DNA of 64,000 nucleotides from Verrucomicrobiota bacterium (GTDB lineage Bacteria > Verrucomicrobiota > Verrucomicrobiia > Limisphaerales > JADLHS01). The DNA lies in contig JAKQDQ010000117.1 of the NCBI GenBank assembly GCA_029573725.1, positions 1 through 64,000 of the forward strand, in the 5' to 3' direction. Of the stretch, positions 17,796 to 28,011 are shown piece after piece; position 1 is the stretch's first letter, and the number at the start of each line of letters is the position of its first letter. A program made the position numbers and the translations under genes. Below the pieces are notes generated by a model, which saw only the letters and a program-made list of their open reading frames with translations, did no database searches and was not told the origin of the DNA.

Positions 17796-18182
17796 TTATT
17801 CAAAGTCACTGGGCGGCGGCGGCGGCGGCGGCGGCACGTAAAAGGCCTTTTCCACCCGTTCGAGCAAAATCGCCCGGGCCTGGGCGGGGTTTTGCCATTG
17901 GCGCTCGGCCAGCCTCATGGCTTCGGCAATGGGCAGACGGACGATGCCCTTGGCTTGATCCACCCAGCCCACATGGTTGAGGGCCTCGGCCTCCGCACCG
18001 CGCAATTCGGCCAGCGCCGCGGCGCGTTCGGCGGCGCGGTGGGCGTCCAGCGGAACGGGGGTGGTGTATTGCCGGGTCTTCCACACGAGCGCTGCGAAAA
18101 TCAGGCAGGCGCCTACCACCGCGAGGATGCGGGGCAAATTCTTGCCGCAACCGTGTCCTTCAGATTCGTAAGCCTCGTCCAT
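17796..18182 (-). CDS. Small single-helix membrane protein with polyproline tail, ACIII operon
   Basis: 128 residues. One membrane helix (about 18-35: LPRILAVVGACLIFAALVW), then an Ala/Glu/Arg-rich helical region (45-110) and a C-terminal run of eight prolines before SDFE. The region around VGWVDQAKGIVRLPIAEAMRL resembles short membrane proteins encoded beside ACIII and caa3/cbb3 genes, but I cannot name a family. Its ATG overlaps the actF stop (TGATG), and the CcoN-like gene starts 18 bp downstream. Probably an accessory subunit. Confidence 0.75.
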   Translation of the reverse strand: MDEAYESEGHGCGKNLPRILAVVGACLIFAALVWKTRQYTTPVPLDAHRAAERAAALAELRGAEAEALNHVGWVDQAKGIVRLPIAEAMRLAERQWQNPAQARAILLERVEKAFYVPPPPPPPPSDFE

Positions 18183-19474
18183 CAGTTGGTTCCTCCGGTG
18201 CGCGCCGTAGCCCCTCCCAGTCCGCTCCCGGAAGCGGCCCCGCCGACCAGCGGCGCATGGTACAAGCCCATCGCCTCAATCAGGCGCGGGTCTTTTTGTG
18301 GGAAGGGTGCGGTGCGATGAAACTCCTTCAAAAATTTCAACATCAGGACTCCGATCATGCCGGCCGTCAAACCCAGGGCCACCACGCCCCACCCCACCGG
18401 GAAGCCGGCACGAAAATGCGGCGGAAACACGCACCAGATCATGTCCACGAAATGCATCAATCCGGACCACAGCGCCAGCGGGACCATGATGGCGAAATTG
18501 CTTTTCACATCAATCCGCAGCAGGGCCAGGAACGGCAGGAAGAAGTGGCCGAAAATAATCACCATGCCCACCCAGAACCAGCTGCCCTTTTCGCGCACAA
18601 CGAAGTAAAAGGTTTCCTCCGGCATGTTGGCGTTCCAGATGATGAAATATTGCGAGAAGGTGACATAGGCGTAGAACACCGTGAACGCCAGCAGCAACGA
18701 CCCAAGAAAGTAGTATTGGTGTTCATGCAGGACATCGGAAATGATCCCCTGCCGGTCCAGAATCATCGTGATCACGTAAACCACCGCCAGGGCCAGCCAG
18801 ACGCAACCGGCGAAATAGTAAACCCCGTACATGGTGGAAAACCAGGCCAGCTCCAGTGCCTTCATCCACATGATCGCGCCGAAGGTCAGCGAAAAACCGT
18901 ACAGAAAAATCCCGATGCTCGCCGTCACCCGCAGCTTGTGCGTCCAATGCGCGGCCCCGTCCTGATCCTGACTGACCGACAAGGCCCGCAGCCGCCAGGA
19001 CAGGAACCAGAGGATGGCCAGCGTCCCGACCGAGACGAGCCAGAAACCGGTTGTGGTGAAGACAGGTTGTTTGGCGTGCAGCGCATGATTCAGCTGCGGA
19101 TTCCAGCTCAACCACGGATAAATCTTTTTGGCGAAGATCCCGATCGGGAGGAAGAATCCCGGCGCCAAACTGAAGACTGCGACGGAAAGATGCTCGCAGA
19201 ACCGGCGGATGGGCACCGACCAGCCGGCATCAAACAGGTGATGCACCAGCACCAAAAACAACGCGCCAGCCCCCAGGCTGAGCAGGAACATGAACGCGAC
19301 CACATACGCCAGCAGAAAACTGGTGACGGCTTTCCCCGCCGCGGCCGCTCCGAGCCCGATCAACCCGATGAGCAGGCCTCCGGCGATCAACTGCAGCGGC
19401 AGGTGGCGCCAGCGCGCCAGATTCAGCGGCCGGGCAACCGGATCAACATTGGAAAATTCGTCTTGTTGGCTCAT
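18182..19474 (-). CDS. actF: Alternative complex III membrane subunit ActF
   Basis: 430 residues with about ten membrane helices; NrfD-superfamily polytopic subunit, homologous to ActC but shorter, matching ActF (quinol:cytochrome c oxidoreductase). Recognisable stretches include MHFVDMIWCVFPPHF, HEHQYYFLGSLLLAFTVFYA and FSQYFIIWNANMPEET. The start at 19474 (MSQQDEF) was chosen because it is 4 bp behind the actE stop; an in-frame ATG at 19528 lies inside actE. Together with ActC it forms the membrane core of ACIII, which oxidises menaquinol. Confidence 0.93.
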   Translation of the reverse strand: MSQQDEFSNVDPVARPLNLARWRHLPLQLIAGGLLIGLIGLGAAAAGKAVTSFLLAYVVAFMFLLSLGAGALFLVLVHHLFDAGWSVPIRRFCEHLSVAVFSLAPGFFLPIGIFAKKIYPWLSWNPQLNHALHAKQPVFTTTGFWLVSVGTLAILWFLSWRLRALSVSQDQDGAAHWTHKLRVTASIGIFLYGFSLTFGAIMWMKALELAWFSTMYGVYYFAGCVWLALAVVYVITMILDRQGIISDVLHEHQYYFLGSLLLAFTVFYAYVTFSQYFIIWNANMPEETFYFVVREKGSWFWVGMVIIFGHFFLPFLALLRIDVKSNFAIMVPLALWSGLMHFVDMIWCVFPPHFRAGFPVGWGVVALGLTAGMIGVLMLKFLKEFHRTAPFPQKDPRLIEAMGLYHAPLVGGAASGSGLGGATARTGGTN

Positions 19475-19478
19475 ACGC

Positions 19479-20123
19479 TTACTGAAGTTTGGCCCGCAAT
19501 TCCGGCGCAAGATCGTCCACGCTGCCAAGCCGGCTCAGTTGCAGCGCCCGCAAATAACCGGTGATCGCCCAGCGATCGGGGACGGCAATTTGTGACGCAT
19601 ACCCCTGCATCACGCCCTTGCCCTGGCTGATGACGTGAAAAATTTCCCCGTCGGTGAATTCGACGATGCGTTTGTCGTGCAAATTGGCGACCACGGCCAT
19701 GGCTCCGATTTTTTTGGTGATGCCCGTGCCTTCCCCGGTCCGGCCGTGGCAGGGAGCACAATAGATGTTGAACTCGCGCTCGCCGCGGGCCAGGAAGCCG
19801 CCCGTGATCGGGAAGGGATTGAGCGCAATGAAATTGGTCGAGCCGGTTTGCCGGCCGGTATTCACCGGTGCGTCCTCAAACGAATACACCGCCCGGCCTC
19901 CCACGGTCAGCGGCTGTTCCTGGGCGATGGTCCCCTCCGGCGGCAGTTGCGAACTGAAGCCATTGGGAAAAAAGCCGTTGGCCGTCTGCGGCCGCAACTT
20001 GGCCTGCCGCTTCATGTCCGGGAAGATCTGCATGGGACGATTGCGCGAGAGATCGCCGCGCCGTCCGGCAATCAGCACCACGCCCAGGATGAGGATGCCC
20101 AAAGTGATGATAAAGTAGCGCAT
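19479..20123 (-). CDS. actE: Alternative complex III monoheme cytochrome c ActE
   Basis: 214 residues: N-terminal membrane anchor or signal (MRYFIITLGILILGVVLIAG) and a cytochrome c domain with heme site CAPCH (FNIYCAPCHGRTGEGTG) and a probable axial Met in GKGVMQGYASQI. ActE carries electrons out of ACIII to soluble or anchored cytochromes. The segment PLTVGGRAVYSFEDAPVNTG before the heme is typical of ActE. Start codon overlaps the actD stop by one base (TAATG). An upstream extension of the frame to 20561 is inside actD and is not used. Confidence 0.93.
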   Translation of the reverse strand: MRYFIITLGILILGVVLIAGRRGDLSRNRPMQIFPDMKRQAKLRPQTANGFFPNGFSSQLPPEGTIAQEQPLTVGGRAVYSFEDAPVNTGRQTGSTNFIALNPFPITGGFLARGEREFNIYCAPCHGRTGEGTGITKKIGAMAVVANLHDKRIVEFTDGEIFHVISQGKGVMQGYASQIAVPDRWAITGYLRALQLSRLGSVDDLAPELRAKLQ

Positions 20124-20662
20124 TATTCCTCCACCATTTCGATGCGCTTGCTGCCGGCCGCCTCGAGCAGTTTGCGGGTTTCCGTCTCGGAATACTTGGG
20201 GTCGGAGGTTTCGATCACCACGAAGAATTTGTCGTGCGTCGCCAGCGCGAACCGCCGGTGTTTCAGCAGGGGATGATGCAACTTGGGCAGGCGGTTCAGA
20301 AACAACATCCCGCCCAGCGCCCCGAACGCGCCGAACAGAATCGTCAATTCGTAGGAGGGCGGAAACGCGCCAAACGGACTGAACATCGGCTTGCCGCCGA
20401 TGAGAATGGGGTAGTCCACCGCGTTCATCCACCAGATCATCAGCATGCCCGTGGTGTAGCCGGTGACTCCGCCCAGAAACGCGAACCAGCCCACCTTGGA
20501 ATTTTTCACGCCCATGGCGCGATCCATGCCGTGGATGGGAAACGGGGTGAACACGTCCCATTTGCGGAAGCCGGCGTCGCGGATTCTTTCCGCGGCGTGC
20601 AGTACCGTCGGCGTCGTGTCGAATTCAGCCAGAAGGCCAAAGGCTTTTGCGTGGGTGCTCAT
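20123..20662 (-). CDS. actD: Alternative complex III subunit ActD
   Basis: 179 residues. Soluble N-terminal part (FGLLAEFDTTPTVLHAAERI, KWDVFTPFPIHGMDRAMG), then two membrane helices (about 55-80 and 100-125) and a soluble tail with HDKFFVVIETSDPKY. This is the two-helix DUF3341 layout of ActD. The start at 20662 was chosen because it overlaps the actC stop by one base; the frame upstream runs antisense-like within actC. Required for assembly or proton pathway of ACIII in known complexes. Confidence 0.93.
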   Translation of the reverse strand: MSTHAKAFGLLAEFDTTPTVLHAAERIRDAGFRKWDVFTPFPIHGMDRAMGVKNSKVGWFAFLGGVTGYTTGMLMIWWMNAVDYPILIGGKPMFSPFGAFPPSYELTILFGAFGALGGMLFLNRLPKLHHPLLKHRRFALATHDKFFVVIETSDPKYSETETRKLLEAAGSKRIEMVEE

Positions 20663-22080
20663 CAAGAGTGTCCTCCGGTCGCGCCCGCCTCGGGATGATG
20701 GGGGTCCGCCTGGGGCGTGACGCCCTTGATTTCCGAGACGGCAATCATGGGGAGAAAGCGCATGAACAACAAAAACAGCGTAAAGAACAAACCGAACGTG
20801 CCCAGATAGGTGCAGACATCCACCCAGGTCGGCTTGTAGTAATCCCAACTGGACGGCAGGAAATCCCGGTACAGGCCCACCACCACGATCACGAACCGCT
20901 CAAACCACATGCCGATGTTCACAAAAATTGAGAGGATCCAGACCACGACCAGGTTCTGGCGGATCTTCTTGAACCAGAACAACTGGGGCACGAGCATGTT
21001 GCAGCTCATCATCATGACCCAGCCCCACCACATCGGGCCCAGCGCGCGGTTCATGAAGTGAAACCGCTCCATCGCCGAGCCGCTGTACCAGGCGATGATG
21101 AATTCCATAATGTAGGCATAACTGACAATGCAACCCGTCGCCAGCGTCACTTTGCACATCACATCAATGTGCCGTTTGGTGATGATGTCCTCCAGGTGGC
21201 ACATGCTGCGCAGCGGGATCAGCAGGGTGAGCACCATGCCGAATCCCGAGAAGACCGCACCGGCCACGAAGTACGGCGGAAAGATCGTGGTGTGCCAGCC
21301 CGGCAGCTGGGAGACCGAAAAGTCCAGGGACACGATGGAGTGTACCGACAGCACCAGCGGGGTGGAGAGTCCGGCCAGGATCAAATAGGCCTTTTCATAA
21401 TTGCTCCAGTGCCGGTTGGAGCCCGTCCAGCCAAAGGAAAACAGCCCGAAAAGAAACTGCTTGAGTTTGGTCTTGGCGCGATCGCGCAGCATCGCCAGGT
21501 CGGGTATCAGTCCCACGTACCAGAACAGCACCGAAACGGTGAAGTAGGTGGAGACGGCGAACACGTCCCACATCAACGGGGAACGGAATTGCGGCCAGAG
21601 CCCCTGGTAGGTGGGAATCGGAAACAGCCACCAGTCAAACCAAACACGGCCAACGTGAATCGCCGGATAAATGCCCGCGCACATCACCGCAAAAATGGTC
21701 ATGGCCTCCGCGGCGCGGTTGACGGCCGTCCGCCACTTCTGTCGCAACAGGTAGAGGATCGCCGAAATCAGCGTTCCCGCGTGGCCGATGCCGATCCACC
21801 AGACGAAGTTGACAATGTCCCAGCCCCACATCGTGGGATGCTGGTTGCCCCAGACCCCCACGCCGGTGGCAATCTGGTAATACAACATGGCCCCCAGCAA
21901 CCCCAGCAGACAAAGGCTGGGCACAAAGGCCGCCCACCACCATTTGGGGGTCTTCCCCTCGGTGACGGCGCTGACGCGGTCCGAGATCCAGCCGAAGCTG
22001 CGTTGGTTGGCGACCAGGGGCTCCCGCATCAACTCCAGCGGAGTGGCGGGCACTTTGGTGTGCGTGGCAACTTCAGACAT
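20662..22080 (-). CDS. actC: Alternative complex III quinol-oxidising membrane subunit ActC
   Basis: 472 residues, about ten helices, NrfD/PsrC family. Typical ActC text: [87 protein letters not shown] and [19 protein letters not shown]. The HAGT and DFS/PGWH regions belong to the quinol site in solved ACIII structures. The ATG overlaps the actB stop by one base. The longest-conserved member of the operon. Confidence 0.95.
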   Translation of the reverse strand: MSEVATHTKVPATPLELMREPLVANQRSFGWISDRVSAVTEGKTPKWWWAAFVPSLCLLGLLGAMLYYQIATGVGVWGNQHPTMWGWDIVNFVWWIGIGHAGTLISAILYLLRQKWRTAVNRAAEAMTIFAVMCAGIYPAIHVGRVWFDWWLFPIPTYQGLWPQFRSPLMWDVFAVSTYFTVSVLFWYVGLIPDLAMLRDRAKTKLKQFLFGLFSFGWTGSNRHWSNYEKAYLILAGLSTPLVLSVHSIVSLDFSVSQLPGWHTTIFPPYFVAGAVFSGFGMVLTLLIPLRSMCHLEDIITKRHIDVMCKVTLATGCIVSYAYIMEFIIAWYSGSAMERFHFMNRALGPMWWGWVMMMSCNMLVPQLFWFKKIRQNLVVVWILSIFVNIGMWFERFVIVVVGLYRDFLPSSWDYYKPTWVDVCTYLGTFGLFFTLFLLFMRFLPMIAVSEIKGVTPQADPHHPEAGATGGHS

Positions 22081-25000
22081 CAGTGCGCTCCTTCCGGGCT
22101 CCCGGCGCTGGAATGTGACGAGGTTTCACTGTCTCCATGCAGAAAAGGGTTTCCATTCTTTGATTCAAACTCCTCGAACGTAAACGGCGCCTCCGTGTAA
22201 TCGGGCATGGCCGGATTCGGGTTGCGCACCTTGGCCAGATACGTGGTGCGCGGCTTGGTCTTCAAGAAGTCCAGCACCGTGTAATTGCGCTGCTGCGCCT
22301 TGAGTTTCGCCACCCGGCTGTCCGGGTCGGCAATGTTGCCGAAGACAATCGCCCCCGCCGGACAGGCTTGTTCACAGGCGGTCTTGATGACCCCATCCGG
22401 CACGACCACGTCGCCCGATTCGCCCGCTTTGACCTTCTGGGCGATCTTCGCGGCTTCGATGCGCTGCACGCAGAACGTGCATTTTTCCATCACGCCGCGC
22501 ATGCGCACCGTGACGTCCGGATTCTTGAGCATGCGGATCAAATCCCACTCCTCTTCCGAGCGCATGCCGGATTCCGGGTTGCGCCACCAGCGTTTCAAGT
22601 CCCACTCGTCGTCCGTGGTGTGCAGCAGTGCGGTGGCGTAGAACGGGCCTTTCAACTCCGACAGCGGGCGCTTGTTGTAATCCAGATAATTGTACCGGCG
22701 CACCTTGTACGGGCAGTTGTTGGAGCAGTAGCGCGTGCCCACGCACCGGTTGTACACCATCACATTCAGCCCCTCGTGGTCATGCACCGTGGCGTTCACC
22801 GGGCAGACATTTTCGCAGGGGGCCGCCTCGCAGTGCTGGCAGAGCATCGGTTGATTGACCGCCTGCACGTTGTCAATCCACTCGTTGAATTGCTGATCCT
22901 GATCGCGTTTGTACGTCTCGTCCTTGAACCATTCGCCCCAGGTGTGCTGCCGGGCACTGGCGGAGAAATACCGGTCAATCCGCATCCATTGCATCTCGCG
23001 GCCCCGGGCCACCAGGTCCTTGCCCACGATGGGAATGTTGTTTTCCGCCTGGCAGGCGATGACGCACGCGCTGCACCCCACGCAGGTGTTCAAATCAATC
23101 GCCATGCCCCACTGGTGCAGCTTCGAACGCCGTTTGGGATCGTCGAACGGATTGGGATACATCGGCGATTCGTCCGGCGCCTCCGGCGCGTTCATCCTCT
23201 GCGCGAAATCCGGATGCGCCTTGAACTGCTGCAAATTGGCCTCCCGGACAATCGCCCGCCCTTCCATGCTCCAATGAGTCTGGGTGCAGGAGATGGGATA
23301 CTTGTGCCCCAGTCGCCGCACTTTGGCCCCGGCGGCGAGATAACCAGTCCGGCTGTGCAGCAGTGGGTAGGCGTCAAAACCCGCCCCCAGACCAACCCGG
23401 CCCGCCTTGCGGCGCCCGTAGCCCACGGCCATGCCCAGTGAGAAATCCGCCATGCCGGGCTGCGTCCAAATCGGTCCAACCACTTTCCGGTCGCCAACCG
23501 ACACTTCCACCACCTCGTTGTTTTGCACTCCCAGTTCGCGTGCCGTCTTGCGACTCACCAGGATCGCGTTGTCCCAGGTGATCTTCGTGACCGGATCCGG
23601 CAACTCCTGCAACCAGCCGTTATTGGCGAACCGACCGTCATCCACCTTGGCATCCCGGTAGAGGATGACTTCCAGGTTCTCCTTGCCGGCCACCGTGCCG
23701 GCCGCGCCGCTGACCGCTTCCCGGAGCACCGCGGCCTCCAGACTGGCGCGGACCGGCTGCCACGCAGTGCCCGCGGCGAACCCATCATGGAGAAATTTGT
23801 TCCAGGCGGCCTCGGAGGCGTCCCCCGTGAGGCCGGCAAACGTCGCGCGCACGATGCGGTGCGGATTGGTTTCCGGCAACCCGGCGAGGCGCGACAAAAA
23901 TTCCAGGTCCGTCACGCCGCCAAACAACGGCGCAATCAACGGTTGAATGGGCACCAAAGTGCCATCATTGGTGCGGGCGTCGCCCCACGATTCCAGATAA
24001 TGCGCTTCCGGGAAGTGCCAGTCGGCCTGCTCTCCCGTTTCATCCTCGTAATAGCCCAGGCGCACGACGGTCCCCGCCTTGCGTTGCGCGACCGCCCAGT
24101 TCAAATCCGCCGGCGCGTTGTACACTGGATTGGCGCCAAGGATGGCCAGGGTTTCCACTTCGTTGCGCTGCAGCGACTGCGCCAGCTCGCCGAGTCCGGC
24201 GAAAGGGGTGGCCGGCACGGCAACCAGCTCCAGCGTCTTGCCGATCGCCCCGAGTTTTTCGTTGATTGCAGCGGCGAGCAGATGCGCGGCCAACGGTTGC
24301 CCCACGCCCACGACCACCAGCGCCCGGCCCGCGTTTGCCTGCAAATCCCTGGCACATTCCGAGATCCATTTCGGGTCCACCTGTGACCTGGCCGTTGCCG
24401 CCAGATCGCCCGCGTCAATCCCCAGCTCCGCCGCGAGCGCGGCCGCAACGGGCAGAACCAAACCCGCCGGGACGCGCAACCGGTGATCGGCGTTCATGCC
24501 GGTCACGGTAAACAGCGATTCCACCACGTAGAGCCGGTTTAACTTGTCGTCGGGTGATGAGATTTTGCGGCGGCGGGTGAACTTGCGGATGCTGCTGAAG
24601 GCTTCATCTTCGTTCCCCAAAAAATCGCAATCGAGCGACAGAATCGTGTCGGCCGCGTCATAATGGAAAACCGGACGCACGGGCCGGCCAAACGCCCGGC
24701 TGGCGGCACGCTGGGGGAGGTCCGCGTCAATCGCGTCATACCGGTACCATTTGGCCTGCGGCAATTTTTTGCTGATTTCCAGTTGCAGGCGCTGCCGGGA
24801 GGGGGAGTGGCTGTGCTCCACCAAAATCGCCAGCCCCTGTCCCTGGTTCGCGCCAAATTTGCGCGCCTGCCCCGCCAAAAATTCCGTGGCCTCACTGGCG
24901 GTCACCACCGCGCGGTTCGCGCCGGCGCCCTTGGCAAAGCGCATGGCCCGATCCGGGTCGTACAAATTCAAAATCGACGCCTGCGCAAATTGATCCGTGC

Positions 25001-25406
25001 CGCCATTGCCGCCAGGAAACTGCGGATTTCCCTCCAGCTTGATGGGCCGGCCTTCGTACGACTTGGCGACGAGAGGAACGGCCCCGCTGCGTGTCGGCAT
25101 GGCCGTGGCGAAGTATTGGGAGGTGCCGTGGGTGTAATTTTCCGGCGCCCTGCCAAACGGCATCAGCTTGTCCTCGGGACGGCGGCAACCCGTGGTGCCC
25201 AGGCCGATGCCGGCCAGTGCCAGGGAGGCCGACATGATTTTGACAAAGTGACGCCGGGAAACCGGATCGGAAAAATCATCGGAATTCGCGGGAAATTCCC
25301 GCTCGAGGAACTCCTTGAACTCGGGAGTTTCGGACAATTGCTCCAATCCGCGCCAGTAATGGCGGCCGGACTGGAGTTGACGCGCGGAAGCAGGAGGGGT
25401 TTTCAT
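22080..25406 (-). CDS. actB: Alternative complex III iron-sulfur protein ActB (fused MopB-like and FeS domains)
   Basis: 1108 residues. An N-terminal twin-arginine-like segment ([16 protein letters not shown], Arg51-Arg52) ends in a lipobox-like TTGC cysteine. Residues ~70-720 are a molybdopterin-oxidoreductase-like fold that, in known ActB, binds no molybdenum. Residues ~765-1060 carry the ferredoxin-like domain with four cysteine clusters: [12 protein letters not shown] (near 774), [26 protein letters not shown] and CTFCVQRI plus CEQACP. Electrons from quinol pass through these clusters to the cytochromes. The start at 25406 overlaps the actA stop (ATGA); an in-frame ATG at 25520 lies within actA. 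Confidence 0.95.
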   Translation of the reverse strand: MKTPPASARQLQSGRHYWRGLEQLSETPEFKEFLEREFPANSDDFSDPVSRRHFVKIMSASLALAGIGLGTTGCRRPEDKLMPFGRAPENYTHGTSQYFATAMPTRSGAVPLVAKSYEGRPIKLEGNPQFPGGNGGTDQFAQASILNLYDPDRAMRFAKGAGANRAVVTASEATEFLAGQARKFGANQGQGLAILVEHSHSPSRQRLQLEISKKLPQAKWYRYDAIDADLPQRAASRAFGRPVRPVFHYDAADTILSLDCDFLGNEDEAFSSIRKFTRRRKISSPDDKLNRLYVVESLFTVTGMNADHRLRVPAGLVLPVAAALAAELGIDAGDLAATARSQVDPKWISECARDLQANAGRALVVVGVGQPLAAHLLAAAINEKLGAIGKTLELVAVPATPFAGLGELAQSLQRNEVETLAILGANPVYNAPADLNWAVAQRKAGTVVRLGYYEDETGEQADWHFPEAHYLESWGDARTNDGTLVPIQPLIAPLFGGVTDLEFLSRLAGLPETNPHRIVRATFAGLTGDASEAAWNKFLHDGFAAGTAWQPVRASLEAAVLREAVSGAAGTVAGKENLEVILYRDAKVDDGRFANNGWLQELPDPVTKITWDNAILVSRKTARELGVQNNEVVEVSVGDRKVVGPIWTQPGMADFSLGMAVGYGRRKAGRVGLGAGFDAYPLLHSRTGYLAAGAKVRRLGHKYPISCTQTHWSMEGRAIVREANLQQFKAHPDFAQRMNAPEAPDESPMYPNPFDDPKRRSKLHQWGMAIDLNTCVGCSACVIACQAENNIPIVGKDLVARGREMQWMRIDRYFSASARQHTWGEWFKDETYKRDQDQQFNEWIDNVQAVNQPMLCQHCEAAPCENVCPVNATVHDHEGLNVMVYNRCVGTRYCSNNCPYKVRRYNYLDYNKRPLSELKGPFYATALLHTTDDEWDLKRWWRNPESGMRSEEEWDLIRMLKNPDVTVRMRGVMEKCTFCVQRIEAAKIAQKVKAGESGDVVVPDGVIKTACEQACPAGAIVFGNIADPDSRVAKLKAQQRNYTVLDFLKTKPRTTYLAKVRNPNPAMPDYTEAPFTFEEFESKNGNPFLHGDSETSSHSSAGSPEGAH

Positions 25407-26071
25407 CGGTGGCAGGCGGAACAGTTGTTCATGGACTCGATGCGAAAATCGTGGACGTATTTTTTGCCGAACGCCTCCTGCCGCTTGGCGGCTTCGTTCG
25501 GATCTTCGCTGGGAGTCCAACCGAGATCGGTGATTTTATCCGCCGGACGCACTTTCGAGGCCGGATCATTGTGGCAATCCAGACAGAACGACATGCTCAA
25601 TGATTTGGCGTGATACACCTCCTCCATTTGATCCACGCGCCCGTGGCATTCCACGCAGCTGATGCCGCGGTTCACGTGAACGGAGTGGTTGAAATACACG
25701 AAATCGGGCACGCGATGAATTTGCACCCACGGAATCGGTTTGCCGGTGGCCGCGCTCTCCCGCACCAGGGCCAGCCGCGGATCATCCTTCAACACCTGAT
25801 TGTGGCAGTTCATGCAGGTGGAGCTGGAAGGGATGTTCGAAAACCAGGATTTCTCAACCGTGCTGTGGCAGTAGCGGCAGTCCATGCCCAGCTGGCCGGC
25901 ATGCGTGGCGTGGGAAAAGGCCACCGGTTGGATGGGTTGATAGCCAACTCGAAAATATTTGGGCGTGAAGTAATACCACACTCCCGCCGTGACAGCCCCG
26001 GCTGTCAACGTGCCGCCTATGATGATCATCAACGGCAGCTTATTGGTCCACTTCGGAAAAATGGCTGACAT
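25403..26071 (-). CDS. actA: Alternative complex III pentaheme cytochrome c ActA
   Basis: 222 residues with one N-terminal helix (about 12-32) and five heme sites: CRYCH, CMNCH, CVECH, CLDCH and CSACH, the last only two residues from the C-terminus. Five hemes and this length are standard for ActA. Other His residues (HATHAG, IHRVPDFVYFNHSVH) fit distal axial ligands. It is the first gene of the ten-gene minus-strand operon ending at 14858, all of whose junctions are overlapping or shorter than 20 bp. Confidence 0.95.
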   Translation of the reverse strand: MSAIFPKWTNKLPLMIIIGGTLTAGAVTAGVWYYFTPKYFRVGYQPIQPVAFSHATHAGQLGMDCRYCHSTVEKSWFSNIPSSSTCMNCHNQVLKDDPRLALVRESAATGKPIPWVQIHRVPDFVYFNHSVHVNRGISCVECHGRVDQMEEVYHAKSLSMSFCLDCHNDPASKVRPADKITDLGWTPSEDPNEAAKRQEAFGKKYVHDFRIESMNNCSACHR

Positions 26072-26129
26072 CGCAAATCGCTTTCAGTCCGTCGCAACAA
26101 CAAATGAATACAAAACAAAACGCCCCATG

Positions 26130-26155
26130 AAAAAATCGGCTTAACGCCAAGCCGA
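26130..26155 (-). terminator. Terminator-like hairpin upstream of actA
   Basis: On the minus strand the arms TCGGCTT and AAGCCGA enclose a 6-base loop (26136-26155) and are followed directly by TTTTTT. This is an intrinsic terminator in the direction of the ACIII operon, 58 bp before the actA start. It may end transcription from the sialidase side, or act as an attenuator in the operon leader if the promoter lies further up. Confidence 0.6.
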
Positions 26156-26493
26156 CTTTCCAGGAAAAATCGCGGTGGAGGAATAATTCAACCCGACCCG
26201 CTCCGCAACGGAAAAAGGTTTTACTAACTCATCCCTCCCACTGCAAGACTCTTTGTGAAATTTTTCACTACTTTTCGTCGCGGTTAATGCAGGGCATAAG
26301 TTGCCGCCGCGCCGGCCGTCGTGGTCCATCTCCAATAAAGCCGCTGCCGGAACGACCGCGGCGGATTGCAAAATGGCCGCGCCCGGAGCCACGGAAAGGC
26401 AAACGCCGGGCAGCGGGCCGGGACGCATTTCCTTGCCCGGGGTCCCCGTCCCCTCCGTCCGGCCGGCGCCACGCCGGCGCCCCGGCGCCGCCC
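26156..26493. other. Intergenic region, nothing coding recognised
   Basis: 338 bp between the sialidase-like gene and the hairpin. The part at about 26455-26495 is extremely GC-rich with nested GCCGGCGCC palindromes just past the sialidase stop, which may be its 3' hairpin. The lower-GC part near 26156-26290 may hold the ACIII promoter, but I could not fix a convincing -35/-10 pair. Confidence 0.4.
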
Positions 26494-27771
26494 TCACGGC
26501 AGTTCCACGCGATAACGATAGTAATCCGCCACCATCCATTCCATTTCGCTCACTTCCCCATAGCGCGACAGAAAGATGACGAGATCTCCGGTTTCGCGGT
26601 CCTGATAGAAGCGGAAATTGGACATCTGCACCCGCGGCGAGTCGTTGTAGTTGCGTTCATCCACCGCAAAGATGGTTTCGCGCTTGAGTGCGAAAGGCGT
26701 CTCCTGCACTTCCACCAGGCAGAGCGGCGAGCGCGGCCAGTTGCCATTGGCGCGTTCACCGCGCAACGCCAGATTGCCCAGCCAGTAGAGTTTGCCATTC
26801 TTGAGGGATCGAAACAGCGCCGAACCATTGGCGCCGGATTCAAGCGGCGGCCCGCCCGTGGCCGGCAACGGTTCGGGCGCGGACCACGTGACCCCGTCGT
26901 CACGGGAAAAACTCAGCCATTTGTAACCGGGCTTGTCCGGAAACGCGCTGTTGTCCCCGCGGCACACCGCCGCAATCCGTCCGTCCGGCAATTCAAACAG
27001 GGCATTCTCATCCAGCCCGCGCGAGCTGCGTTCCGGCGCAATGTTCAACGGGTGTCCGAGTCGAAACGTCAGTGCTCCGTCAGGGGTCCATTGCCCGATC
27101 ACCGTGACCACCTCGTCCACCGGCGCCCACGTGTTCTGGTAATGTACGGCCCGCCCCGCGGCGTCAAGGGTCTTGCGCATGCCGGGAAAGAGCAGTTGTC
27201 CACGGGTGGTTTTGAGCGGAAACGAGAAGCTCATGGCCGGTGAGCGTTGACCGGGAAATTTCAATTCGCGCCGTTCCGTCCACTCGCCTTTGGCCGGATC
27301 GTAAAGATTCAGCTCGAGCGTGTATTCAGCATCCACGTTCAGTTTGTCCTTGGGATACAGGGTGTGATCAATCAGCACGATGAGCTTTTCCTGGTCCGGA
27401 TCAAAAAACGCCGCCGGCTCCGCGTAGCGCATCCGGCCTTCCGGCACATTCGTTCCCCGCCAGCGCAGCTCGGGCTTCGACCAGGTCCGCCCGTTGTCCG
27501 TGCTGATCTGCACCGCGAAATCGTCGTAACCATCCGAATAATCTTCACGGCCGAAACAGTGCATGAGCACCGGCTGCGTCTTGCTGATATAGGTGACGAA
27601 GCCCGTGACCGCCGGACGCCCGCGGTCGTGACGGATGAAAACCTCCCTGGCCAGCACCTTGGGACGCGCTGCCCATCGGGCAGTGGTTGATTCCGCCGCG
27701 GGCAGGGACGCGATCCCACAAACCAGCAACGCGGCGCCCAGCGAGCGTTCCATCGTCAAACGTGAAAGCAT
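26494..27771 (-). CDS. Secreted sialidase-like (BNR/Asp-box) six-bladed propeller protein
   Basis: 425 residues with a signal peptide (MERSLGAALLVCGIASLPAAES, from Met7). Two clear Asp boxes, STDNGRTWSKPE (about 87) and SRDDGVTWSAPE (about 285), and repeated blade patterns indicate the sialidase superfamily. An Arg-rich start (FIRHDRGRPAV) may supply part of an anionic site, but a full sialidase triad cannot be confirmed. Such proteins in Verrucomicrobiota are mostly exported glycan-binding or glycosidase-like enzymes. The second ATG at 27753 is an alternative start and gives the cleaner signal peptide. Confidence 0.8.
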   Translation of the reverse strand: MLSRLTMERSLGAALLVCGIASLPAAESTTARWAARPKVLAREVFIRHDRGRPAVTGFVTYISKTQPVLMHCFGREDYSDGYDDFAVQISTDNGRTWSKPELRWRGTNVPEGRMRYAEPAAFFDPDQEKLIVLIDHTLYPKDKLNVDAEYTLELNLYDPAKGEWTERRELKFPGQRSPAMSFSFPLKTTRGQLLFPGMRKTLDAAGRAVHYQNTWAPVDEVVTVIGQWTPDGALTFRLGHPLNIAPERSSRGLDENALFELPDGRIAAVCRGDNSAFPDKPGYKWLSFSRDDGVTWSAPEPLPATGGPPLESGANGSALFRSLKNGKLYWLGNLALRGERANGNWPRSPLCLVEVQETPFALKRETIFAVDERNYNDSPRVQMSNFRFYQDRETGDLVIFLSRYGEVSEMEWMVADYYRYRVELP

Positions 27772-28011
27772 GGCGGCAGTCTGGACCGCATTGCGTCAGA
27801 AATCCAGCCGTGTTTGCATGCCCGTCCCAACGAGCCCCACGCCCGCCCCATTCAGGGTGAAGGGCACCAACCCATGATGCTGCGCGATCGTGCCGCCGGA
27901 ACAAGCCGTGCTGCTGGTGGACAGGGCAACACCGGCGATTCCCGCTCCGGGGTTCGGGCAACGCAATCGGAGGCTTGCCGGACGGCCTCCATCACCGCCA
28001 TGCTGCTGTGC

